Source: Pratylenchus scribneri (Eukaryota > Nematoda > Chromadorea > Rhabditida > Pratylenchidae). Taken from it: a DNA stretch of 64,000 nt. The stretch spans positions 1,054,001 to 1,118,000 of the forward strand of contig JAQSEB010000003.1 in assembly GCA_030063045.1 (NCBI GenBank), given 5' to 3'. A program made the translations under genes and the position numbers. Shown here piece by piece: positions 19,581 to 31,200 of the stretch (position 1 is the stretch's first letter; every line of letters begins with the position of its first letter). The notes under the pieces are model-generated. The model searched no databases, was not told where the DNA came from, and saw only the letters and a program-made list of their open reading frames with translations.

Positions 19581-19924
19581 ACTGAACCGATTTTAATGAT
19601 TTTCTTAAAAAGTCAAAGATCTGATTGTAGCTTAATGCTTATTAAATGATTTTAATTTTATTTAAATTAGTAAAATGTTTCCGAATTGATTGGGTTTGTG
19701 CCCAAAAACATTGAAAATTTCGTTAATTCATAATGAAATTATGAGTCATTTTAAAAATCATTTTTACCTTTCATTTGGAAAAAAATATTCTAGACGTAAA
19801 ATAAGGGTTTAATCTTGGGCACAAATCCATCAATACTGTGCCAATTTAAAAAAAATTAACTTATTTAGATAGGCCAAAAGTTTGCTCTTTAATTTGATAC
19901 AAAAATTATCAAAATTGGTTCAGT
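19581..19924. repeat. Inverted-repeat element, copy 1
   Basis: The left end ACTGAACCGATTTTAATGAT (19581-19600) is matched in reverse complement, with some differences, by ATTATCAAAATTGGTTCAGT (about 19905-19924). The CTCTTTAATTTGATAC word before the right end recurs in the copy at 21628-21887. Confidence 0.55.
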
Positions 19925-20089
19925 GCTTGATGAATTACTATAAAAACGGCGAAAGTTGGGTCTATCAATTTTAAACTAAAACTAAAACCCAAACAAATTC
20001 ATATGCCATATCCATTTATAAAGTGAGCGTCGCGTCGCTAGAAAGCAATCAATTCTCAAGAATTAAATGAAAACCAAATCAGGAATGCC

Positions 20090-20780
20090 ATCTCCAAAAT
20101 GCAAAACCCCGGCATTCGTGTCTAAAAACCCGGCAAAACCCCGGCAAAAATTTTCAAAACCCCGGTAAAAACCCGGCATCTTTTAAAGCGTGTTAAAATG
20201 CAATTTAAAAGCTTGTAAAAATTTTCTACTTCAGATTTATATTTTTAATTGACTTTTTGAGCACATTTTTAATTGACTTTTTGAGCATGTGCGTTACGAA
20301 ATAAAGATATCATAAGCTTTAAAAATCGGTCTGCCGTCAAAAAGTTTAGCCAGAAAAAGCCGCGAAGGAAGGAAAAAATTAGCTAAAAATGGCCCTCTGA
20401 TAGGGAGAAAAAGTAGCTAAAAATGGCCGCGCACCGAAAAATTAAAACCAAAAATGGCTGCGCAGCGAAAAATTAGACCAAAAAATGGCTGCGCAGCGAA
20501 AAATTAGACCAAAAAATGGCTGCGCAGCGAAAAATTAGACCAAAAAATGGCCGAGCAGCGAAAAATTAGACCCAAAAATGGCTGCGCAGCGAAAAAATAG
20601 ACCAAAAAATGGCCGCGCAGCGAAAAATTTAGCTAAAAATTTAAAAACCCGGCAAAAACACGGCAAATTATGAAAACCCCGGCAAAAACCCGGCATTCCC
20701 AAAACCCCGGCAAAACCCCGGCCGGGACATCAAAACCCCGGTAAATGCCGGGGAAACCCGGTATTATGGCAACCCTGAAC
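20090..20780. mobile_element. Element with ACCCCGG-rich ends and an internal tandem repeat
   Basis: Both flanks (about 20103-20180 and 20645-20765) are packed with AACCCCGGCAAAA words, and the ends show ATGCCGGGG/CCCCGGCAT inversions. Between them is the 30-bp tandem array. The block separates first exon A from first exon B and has no coding frame. It looks like a non-autonomous insertion; exact ends are uncertain. Confidence 0.5.
20400..20640. repeat. Tandem repeat, about 30-bp unit with GGCTGCGCAGCG core
   Basis: About eight copies of AAAAATGGCTGCGCAGCG followed by AAAAATTAGACC. The core TGCGCA is palindromic, and copies differ by single bases (GCTGCG, GCCGCG, GCCGAG). Confidence 0.85.
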
Positions 20781-20992
20781 CAAATTCAAAAAGCTTGCGT
20801 TAAATTTACGGCCAATTATCCAATTATGCTTATATTTTCTGCGAATAAATCCAAAAATGGCAATTTTTATTTTTTAGAAATCTGAAATAAAAATGTATCC
20901 AATAAAGCTTTATGCTTATTTTATGTCCAAAATTTTAAAAAAATTTTTCCAAAATTTATGATCATTTTAGAAATTTAAAATTTGAAATAAAA

Positions 20993-23032
20993 ATGACCAA
21001 AATTTCCTCATCCATCCCCCGGATAACTACAAAATTGGCCTCGGCCGAATTTGTTCGCTCCTCATTTGACACATTCCTTTTCGATGGGGGCGGTGTTTTA
21101 TGGCGCGAACAATTCCCAATTGAGGGAGCAAACCGGCTTGTGAATTCATTGATTTCAACCGGCAAAAGAGTTTGGATTATAACGAACAGTTCTCGGAAAG
21201 ATGCCGAACAGAATGCACAAAAATGTGCAAAATTGGGTTTCAAAGGTCTAAAAAATCGAATTGACCCAACAAAAAATTAATGGAGATCATTTTTATAAGA
21301 TTTCGCCCTTTTCAGGGTTGACGGCCAAAAACATTGTGGCATCCGGTGTGGTTTTGGTGAATTATATCAAAAAGTTGAAGGCAATGCCGCAATATTCCAC
21401 CACCGCACATTTACCAATTTATTTACTTGGCACAAAAAGCCTTCAACAATTTTTGACGAATAATGGCATTGAATCATTTGGCCCGGGTCCAGATCCAATC
21501 CCAACTGATCAAGTATATTTTTAAATGAACAAAAATACGTTGTTTCTGCTTTTGGATTAGAGGCGTTCTTGGCAGATTAGCCTTAGCCTAAAACTACTCA
21601 ATTTACATATAATTACTCACAGAAGGGCTGAACCAGTTTTGATGATTAAAATAATAAATTAAAGAGCAGACTATTGGCTCTACAATGATATTAATTATAA
21701 ACTGTAAATTGGTTCAAAATTAATGGATTTTATTCAAAATACCTCTACAAATTCGGCTAATCCATAGTAAAGGTGAAAATGGTTTTATAATCATAGATTT
21801 ATTAATTCTTTATACCAAATTAAATAAAATTAATATTATCATATAGTCAACAATTTACTCTTTAATTTAATATCAGAATTGGTTCAGAATTTGATGGGTT
21901 TAATTAATTATAGATTGATACAGATTGGAGTGTAGCCCTTTCTCTGAGGTAGTAAAAGTTTCAACTCTTTTTCGGGACAAAAACATTTTTTATAGGTGGA
22001 TTCATTTATTACATAATTGGATCCGAAAACAGAAAATTAAAACATCGAAGAAATTTTTGTAATTAATTCATGTTTAATTTTTAACAGGATTTCCACTTTG
22101 ACAATTTGCATCATTTCATTTTGAAACAACCCGTTTTTGCGGTGGTCACCGCTTTCGACGAGCATATTAGCTATCCGAAAATTGTGAAGGCCACCAATTA
22201 TTTGGCAAATTCAAAGGTGCCATTTCTGGCAACCAACACTGATTCGCAGTTCCCTGGCCCTGAACCGGGCTCATTGATTCCCGGCGCTGGATCGGTACGA
22301 CTAAAAAAATTTAAAAAATTTTCCTTAATAAAAATTTTTGAAAATTTTCAAATAAAAAATTTTTAAAAATTTCCCCAATAATGAATTTTTAAAATTTTTC
22401 AAAAAAAAATAATTTTTAAAAATTTAACTAATAAAGAATTTTTAAATTAGAGAATTTTTTCAATTTCCTCACTAAAAATTTTACAATTTTCTCCAATTTT
22501 TTTTATAATTTTCTACAATAAACAATTTTTAAAAATTTTCACAATAAAAAATTTCTAAAAATTTTTCATAATTATAAGAATTTTAAAAATTTTCATTAAT
22601 AAAGAATTTTTAAAATTTTTCAAAAATAAATTTTTAGGTTTCTTCACCAATCTCATATGTGTCTGGACGTCAGCCAATTGTAATGGGAAAACCGAGTCGA
22701 ACATGCTGGGAATATATTTGCGAACAATGCGAGGCCAATGGCGAAAAGATTGAACCAAGCCGGACAATTATGATTGGTGATAGGTGAGGAAAAATCCAAC
22801 AAAAATTAAATCAAATTTGCATTTTACACAATTTAATTTTAATCCAAATTTAAGGTTGGACACCGACATTCTTTTTGGCCACAATTCTGGATTGACTACT
22901 CTTTTGGTGCTGACCGGTGTGACCCCAACTTTGGAGGATGCTGAACGAATGGCCAACGGCGATGCTGGACTTGTGCCCGATTTTTATGCACTAACTCTCA
23001 GCCATCTATTATTGCCAAATGAGAAAAATTGA
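20993..23032 (+). CDS. Phosphoglycolate/4-nitrophenyl-phosphatase-like HAD protein; motif I Asp replaced in first exon B
   Basis: Five exons (20993-21245, 21316-21512, 22088-22294, 22638-22783, 22855-23032) join in phase at GT-AG introns and give 326 residues, the usual PGP length. The family dephosphorylates small metabolites such as 2-phosphoglycolate, using an aspartyl-phosphate intermediate. Motif I reads FLFDGGGVLWRE where the family has DxDG, so the nucleophile remains but the second, acid/base Asp is Gly. Motif II is IITNSSRKDAE. The C2 cap region contains VVTAFDEHISYPKI and FLATNTDSQFPG. Motif III Lys is in IVMGKPSRT, and motif IV is MIGDRLDTDILFG, both intact. The D-to-G change should disable or strongly weaken catalysis in this form. 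Exon A upstream has the intact motif. The stop codon is only about 190 bp from the satellite array. Confidence 0.85.
21628..21887. repeat. Inverted-repeat element, copy 2, in the phosphatase intron
   Basis: CTGAACCAGTTTTGATGATT (21628-21647) pairs in inverted orientation with AATTGGTTCAG (to 21887), and both ends share the TTAAAGAG / CTCTTTAA word found in copy 1 at 19581-19924. It lies within the intron 21513-22087. Confidence 0.55.
22310..22637. repeat. Degenerate A/T tandem repeat in the phosphatase intron
   Basis: About ten loose copies of an AATAAAAAATTTTTAAAAATTTTC-type unit fill most of the intron 22295-22637. Almost no G is present on the plus strand. Confidence 0.6.
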
Positions 23033-23093
23033 TAATTTGTTGAGTTGATTTTATTGTATTTCATGCATTTGTGAGAAAATTAATTTTAGTATG

Positions 23094-23099
23094 AATAAA
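23094..23099 (+). terminator. Candidate polyadenylation signal
   Basis: AATAAA lies 62 bp after the phosphatase stop codon, in a suitable place for its mRNA 3' end. Confidence 0.4.
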
Positions 23100-23705
23100 C
23101 TTTATATAACACTATCATTTTAATTAAATACATAATAAAAGAATCATAGCAGAAAATACAGAGGAATAAGTTGGAATTCAATTTCAATATCTCTAGATAG
23201 ATTTGTTATGGTAAATTGGATAATAAATTTTTGCAAAAATATTCAATAATTCAATCGATCGAAAAGTATTTTATGATAATTTTGTGGCCCGAATTTAATT
23301 TTTTTGAAAAATATTATTAGAATCATATTCTTCACTCTAAAATAGAGGTATCAAAACCTTCGATTTTTTAAAATAGCCCCATATCGATTTTTAATAAATT
23401 TTTCAAGAATATTCAATAATTCAATCGATCGAAAAGTTTTTTATGATCATTTTTGGCTTGAATTTATTTTTTTTGAAAAATATTATTAGAATCATATTCT
23501 CCACTCTAAAATAGAGGTATCAAAGCCTTCGATTTTTTAAAATACCCCATATCGATTTTTAATAAATTTTTCAAAAATATTCAATAATTCAATCGATCGA
23601 AAAGTATTTTATGATCATTTTTGGCTTGAATTTATTTTTTTTGAAAAATATTATTAGAATCATATTCTTCACTCTAAAATAGAGGTATCAAAGCCTTCGA
23701 TTTTT

Positions 23706-25210
23706 TAAAATACACCCTTATTTTTAAAGAATTTTTCAAAAATCACCAATATATCATTATGCCGTACGATATTTTCTGACCATTTTGTGGCTTGAATTTA
23801 ATTTTTTTGAAAAATATTATTAGAATCATATTCTCCACTCTAAAATAGAGGTATCAAAGCCTTCGATTTTTTAAAATACCCCATATCGATTTTTAATAAA
23901 TTTTTCAAAAATATTCAATAATTCAATCGATCGAAAAGTATTTTATGATCATTTTTGGCTTGAATTTATTTTTTTTGAAAAATATTATTAGAATCATATT
24001 CTTCACTCTAAAATAGAGGTATCAAAGCCTTCGATTTTTTAAAATACACCCTTATTTTTAAAGAATTTTTCAAAAATCACCAATATATCATTATGCCGTA
24101 CGATATTTTCTGACCATTTTGTGGCTTGAATTTAATTTTTTTGAAAAATATTATTAGAATCATATTCTCCACTCTAAAATAGAGGTATCAAAGCCTTCGA
24201 TTTTTTAAAATACACCCTTATTTTTAAAAAATTTTTCAAAAATCACCAATATATCATTATGCCGTACGATATTTTCTGACCATTTTGTGGCTTGAATTTA
24301 ATTTTTATGAAAAATATTATTAGAATCATATTCTCCACTCTAAAATAGAGGTATCAAAGCCTTCGATTTTTTAAAATACACCCTTATTTTTAAAGAATTT
24401 TTCAAAAATCACCAATATATCATTATGCCGTACGATATTTTCTGACCATTTTGTGGCTTGAATTTAATTTTTATGAAAAATATTATTAGAATCATATTCT
24501 CCACTCTAAAATAGAGGTATCAAAGCCTTCGATTTTTTAAAATACACCCTTATTTTTAAAGAATTTTTCAAAAATCACCAATATATCATTATGCCGTACG
24601 ATATTTTCTGACCATTTTGTGGCTTGAATTTAATTTTTATGAAAAATATTATTAGAATCATATTCTCCACTCTAAAATAGAGGTATCAAAGCCTTCGATT
24701 TTTTAAAATACACCCTTATTTTTAAAGAATTTTTCAAAAATCACCAATATATCATTATGCCGTACGATATTTTCTGACCATTTTGTGGCTTGAATTTAAT
24801 TTTTATGAAAAATATTATTAGAATCATATTCTCCACTCTAAAATAGAGGTATCAAAGCCTTCGATTTTTTAAAATACACCCTTATTTTTAAAGAATTTTT
24901 CAAAAATCACCAATATATCATTATGCCGTACGATATTTTCTGACCATTTTGTGGCTTGAATTTAATTTTTATGAAAAATATTATTAGAATCATATTCTCC
25001 ACTCTAAAATAGAGGTATCAAAGCCTTCGATTTTTTAAAATACACCCTTATTTTTAAAGAATTTTTCAAAAATCACCAATATATCATTATGCCGTACGAT
25101 ATTTTCTGACCATTTTGTGGCTTGAATTTAATTTTTATGAAAAATATTATTAGAATCATATTCTCCACTCTAAAATAGAGGTATCAAAGCCTTCGATTTT
25201 TTAAAATACC
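23706..25210. repeat. Satellite I subarray with a 166-bp variant monomer
   Basis: These copies have TACACCCTTATTTTTAAAGA in place of the CATATCGATTTTTAA block, and TCACCAATATATCATTATGC then CGTACGATATTTTCTGACC in place of the CGATCG block. Spacing between successive CTTCGA words is 166 bp (24195, 24361, 24527, 24693). From about 24.2 to 25.2 kb the copies are nearly identical. Confidence 0.9.
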
Positions 25211-28200
25211 CCATATCGATTTTTAATAAATTTTTGCAAAAATATTCAATAATTCAATCGATCGAAAAGTATTTTATGATCATTTTATGGCTTGAATTTA
25301 ATTTTTTTGAAAAATTTTTTTAGAATCATATTCTCCACTCTAATATAGAAGTATCAAAGCCTTCGATTTTTTAAAATACCCCTATATCGATTTTTAATAA
25401 ATTTTTCAAAAATATTCAATAATTCAATCGATCGAAAAGTATTTTATGATCATTTTGTGGCCCGAATTTAATTTTTTTGAAAAATTTTTTTAGAATCATA
25501 TTCTCCACTCTAATATAGAAGTATCAAAGCCTTCGATTTTTTAAAATACCCCTATATCGATTTTTAATAAATTTTTGCAAAAATATTCAATAATTCAATC
25601 GATCGAAAAGTATTTTATGATCATTTTATGGCTTGAATTTAATTTTTTTGAAAAATTTTTTTAGAATCATATTCTCCACTCTAATATAGAAGTATCAAAG
25701 CCTTCGATTTTTTAAAATACCCCTATATCGATTTTTAATAAATTTTTGCAAAAATATTCAATAATTCAATCGATCGAAAAGTATTTTATGATCATTTTAT
25801 GGCTTGAATTTAATTTTTTTGAAAAATTTTTTTAGAATCATATTCTACACTTTAAAAAAGAGGTATCAATGCCTTCGATTTCTTAAAATACCTCCATAAC
25901 GATTTTTAATAAATTTTCCAAAAATATTCAATAATTCAATCGATCGAAAAGTATTTTATGATCATTTTGTGGCCCGAATTTAATTTTTTTGAAAAATTCT
26001 ATTAGAATCATATTCTACACTTTAAAAAAGAGATATCAAAGCCTTCGATTTTTTAAAATACTCCCATATCGATTTTTAATAAATTTTTCAAAAATATTCA
26101 ATAATTCAATCGATCGAAAAGTATTTTATGATCATTTTGTGGCCCGAATTTAATTTTTTTGAAAAATTCTATTAGAATCATATTCTACACTTTAAAAAAG
26201 AGATATCAAAGCCTTCGATTTTTTAAAATACTCCCATATCGATTTTTAATAAATTTTTCAAAAATATTCAATAATTCAATCGATCGAAAAGTATTTTATG
26301 ATCATTTTGTGGCCCGAATTTAATTTTTTTGAAAAATTCTATTAGAATCATATTCTACACTTTAAAAAAGAGATATCAAAGCCTTCGATTTTTTAAAATA
26401 CTCCCATATCGATTTTTAATAAATTTTTCAAAAATATTCAATAATTCAATCGATCGAAAAGTATTTTATGATCATTTTGTGGCCCGAATTTAATTTTTTT
26501 GAAAAATTCTATTAGAATCATATTCTACACTTTAAAAAAGAGATATCAAAGCCTTCGATTTTTTAAAATACTCCCATATCGATTTTTAATAAATTTTTCA
26601 AAAATATTCAATAATTCAATCGATCGAAAAGTATCTTCCGACCATTTTGGGGTCAGAATTTAATTTTTTTGAAAAATATCATTAGAATCATATTCTTTAT
26701 TTTAAAAAAGAGTTATCAAAGCCTTCGATTTTTTAAAATACCCCAATATCGATTTTTAATAAATTTTTCAAAAATATTCAATAATTCAATCGATCGAAAA
26801 GTATTTTATGATAATTTTGTGGCCCGAATTTAATTTTTTTGAAAAATTCTATTAGAATCATATTCTACACTTTAAAAAAGAGATATCAAAGCCTTCGATT
26901 TTTTAAAATACCCCAATATCGATTTTTAATAAATTTTTCAAAAATATTCAATAATTCAATCGATCGAAAAGTATTTTATGATAATTTTGTGGCCCGAATT
27001 TAATTTTTTTGAAAAATTCTATTAGAATCATATTCTACACTTTAAAAAAGAGATATCAAAGCCTTCGATTTTTTAAAATACTCCCATATCGATTTTTAAT
27101 AAATTTTTCAAAAATATTCAATAATTCAATCGATCGAAAAGTATCTTCCGACCATTTTGGGGTCAGAATTTAATTTTTTTGAAAAATATCATTAGAATCA
27201 TATTCTTTATTTTAAAAAAGAGTTATCAAAGCCTTCGATTTTTTAAAATACCCCAATATCGATTTTTAATAAATTTTTCAAAAATATTCAATAATTCAAT
27301 CGATCGAAAAGTATCTTCCGACCATTTTGGGGTCAGAATTTAATTTTTTTGAAAAATATCATTAGAATCATATTCTACACTTTAAAAAAGAGGTATCAAA
27401 ACCTTCGATTTTTTAAAATACCCCCATATCGATTTTTAATAAATTTTCCAAAAATATTCAATAATTCAATCGATCGAAAAGTATTTTATGATAATTTTGT
27501 GGCCCGAATTTAATTTTTTTGAAAAATTCTATTAGAATCATATTCTACACTTTAAAAAAGAGGTATCAAAACCTTCGATTTTTTAAAATACCCCCATATC
27601 GATTTTTAATAAATTTTCCAAAAATATTCAATAATTCAATCGATCGAAAAGTATTTTATGATAATTTTGTGGCCCGAATTTAATTTTTTTGAAAAATTCT
27701 ATTAGAATCATATTCTACACTTTAAAAAAGAGGTATCAAAACCTTCGATTTTTTAAAATACTCCCATATCGATTTTTAATAAATTTTCCAAAAATATTCA
27801 ATAATTCAATCGATCGAAAAGTATTTTATGATAATTTTGTGGCCCGAATTTAATTTTTTTGAAAAATTCTATTAGAATCATATTCTACACTTTAAAAAAG
27901 AGGTATCAAAACCTTCGATTTTTTAAAATACCCCCATATCGATTTTTAATAAATTTTCCAAAAATATTCAATAATTCAATCGATCGAAAAGTATTTTATG
28001 ATCATTTTGTGGCCCTAATTTAATTTTTTTTTTGAAAATTCTATTAGAATCATATTCTACACTTTAAAAAAGAGATATCAAAGCCTTCGATTTTTTAAAA
28101 TACTCCCATATCGATTTTTAATAAATTTTTCAAAAATATTCAATAATTCAATCGATCGAAAAGTATCTTCCGACCATTTTGGGGTCAGAATTTAATTTTT

Positions 28201-31200
28201 TTGAAAAATTCTATTAGAATCATATTCTACACTTTAAAAAAGAGGTATCAAAACCTTCGATTTTTTAAAATACCCCCATATCGATTTTTAATAAATTTTC
28301 CAAAAATATTCAATAATTCAATCGATCGAAAAGTATTTTATGATAATTTTGTGGCCCGAATTTAATTTTTTTGAAAAATTCTATTAGAATCATATTCTAC
28401 ACTTTAAAATAGAGGTATCAAAACCTTCGATTTTTTAAAATACTCCCATATCGATTTTTAATAAATTTTCCAAAAATATTCAATAATTCAATCGATCGAA
28501 AAGTATTTTATGATAATTTTGTGGCCCGAATTTAATTTTTTTGAAAAATTCTATTAGAATCATATTCTACACTTTAAAAAAGAGGTATCAAAACCTTCGA
28601 TTTTTTAAAATACCCCCATATCGATTTTTAATAAATTTTCCAAAAATATTCAATAATTCAATCGATCGAAAAGTATTTTATGATCATTTTGTGGCCCTAA
28701 TTTAATTTTTTTTTTGAAAATTCTATTAGAATCATATTCTACACTTTAAAAAAGAGATATCAAAGCCTTCGATTTTTTAAAATACTCCCATATCGATTTT
28801 TAATAAATTTTTCAAAAATATTCAATAATTCAATCGATCGAAAAGTATCTTCCGACCATTTTGGGGTCAGAATTTAATTTTTTTGAAAAATATCATTAGA
28901 ATCATATTCTTTATTTTAAAAAAGAGTTATCAAAGCCTTCGATTTTTTAAAATACCCCAATATCGATTTTTAATAAATTTTTCAAAAATATTCAATAATT
29001 CAATCGATCGAAAAGTATCTTCCGACCATTTTGGGGTCAGAATTTAATTTTTTTGAAAAATATCATTAGAATCATATTCTTTATTTTAAAAAAGAGTTAT
29101 CAAAGCCTTCGATTTTTTAAAATACCCCATATCGATTTTTAATAAATTTTTCAAAAATATTCAATAATTCAATCGATCGAAAAGTATCTTCCGACCATTT
29201 TGGGGTCAGAATTTAATTTTTTTGAAAAATATCATTAGAATCATATTCTACATTTTAAAAAAGAGGTATCAAAGCCTTCGATTTTTTAAAATACTCCCAT
29301 ATCGATTTTTAATAAATTTTTCAAAAATATTCAATAATTCAATCGATCGAAAAGTATCTTCCGACCATTTTGGGGTCAGAATTTAATTTTTTTGAAAAAT
29401 TCTATTAGAATCATATTCTACACTTTAAAAAAGAGGTATCAAAACCTTCGATTTTTTAAAATACCCCCATATCGATTTTTAATAAATTTTCCAAAAATAT
29501 TCAATAATTCAATCGATCGAAAAGTATTTTATGATAATTTTGTGGCCCGAATTTAATTTTTTTGAAAAATATCATTAGAATCATATTCTACACTTTAAAA
29601 AAGAGGTATCAAAACCTTCGATTTTTTAAAATATTCCCATATCGATTTTTAATAAATTTTTCAAAAATATTCAATAATTCAATCGATCGAAAAGTATTTT
29701 ATGATAATTTTGTGGCCCGAATTTAATTTTTTTGAAAAATTCTATTAGAATCATATTCTACACTTTAAAAAAGAGATATCAAAGCCTTCGATTTTTTAAA
29801 ATACTCCCATATCGATTTTTAATAAATTTTTCAAAAATATTCAATAATTCAATCGATCGAAAAGTATCTTCCGACCATTTTGGGGTCAGAATTTATTTTT
29901 TTTGAAAAATATCATTAGAATCATATTCTTTATTTTAAAAAAGAGTTATCAAAGCCTTCGATTTTTTAAAATACCCCAATATCGATTTTTAATAAATTTT
30001 TCAAAAATATTCAATAATTCAATCGATCGAAAAGTATTTTATGATAATTTTGTGGCCCGAATTTAATTTTTTTGAAAAATTCTATTAGAATCATATTCTA
30101 CACTTTAAAAAAGAGATATCAAAGCCTTCGATTTTTTAAAATACCCCAATATCGATTTTTAATAAATTTTTCAAAAATATTCAATAATTCAATCGATCGA
30201 AAAGTATTTTATGATAATTTTGTGGCCCGAATTTAATTTTTTTGAAAAATTCTATTAGAATCATATTCTACACTTTAAAAAAGAGATATCAAAGCCTTCG
30301 ATTTTTTAAAATACTCCCATATCGATTTTTAATAAATTTTTCAAAAATATTCAATAATTCAATCGATCGAAAAGTATCTTCCGACCATTTTGGGGTCAGA
30401 ATTTAATTTTTTTGAAAAATATCATTAGAATCATATTCTTTATTTTAAAAAAGAGTTATCAAAGCCTTCGATTTTTTAAAATACCCCAATATCGATTTTT
30501 AATAAATTTTTCAAAAATATTCAATAATTCAATCGATCGAAAAGTATCTTCCGACCATTTTGGGGTCAGAATTTAATTTTTTTGAAAAATATCATTAGAA
30601 TCATATTCTACACTTTAAAAAAGAGGTATCAAAACCTTCGATTTTTTAAAATACCCCCATATCGATTTTTAATAAATTTTCCAAAAATATTCAATAATTC
30701 AATCGATCGAAAAGTATTTTATGATAATTTTGTGGCCCGAATTTAATTTTTTTGAAAAATTCTATTAGAATCATATTCTACACTTTAAAAAAGAGGTATC
30801 AAAACCTTCGATTTTTTAAAATACCCCCATATCGATTTTTAATAAATTTTCCAAAAATATTCAATAATTCAATCGATCGAAAAGTATTTTATGATAATTT
30901 TGTGGCCCGAATTTAATTTTTTTGAAAAATTCTATTAGAATCATATTCTACACTTTAAAAAAGAGGTATCAAAACCTTCGATTTTTTAAAATACTCCCAT
31001 ATCGATTTTTAATAAATTTTCCAAAAATATTCAATAATTCAATCGATCGAAAAGTATTTTATGATAATTTTGTGGCCCGAATTTAATTTTTTTGAAAAAT
31101 TCTATTAGAATCATATTCTACACTTTAAAAAAGAGGTATCAAAACCTTCGATTTTTTAAAATACCCCCATATCGATTTTTAATAAATTTTCCAAAAATAT

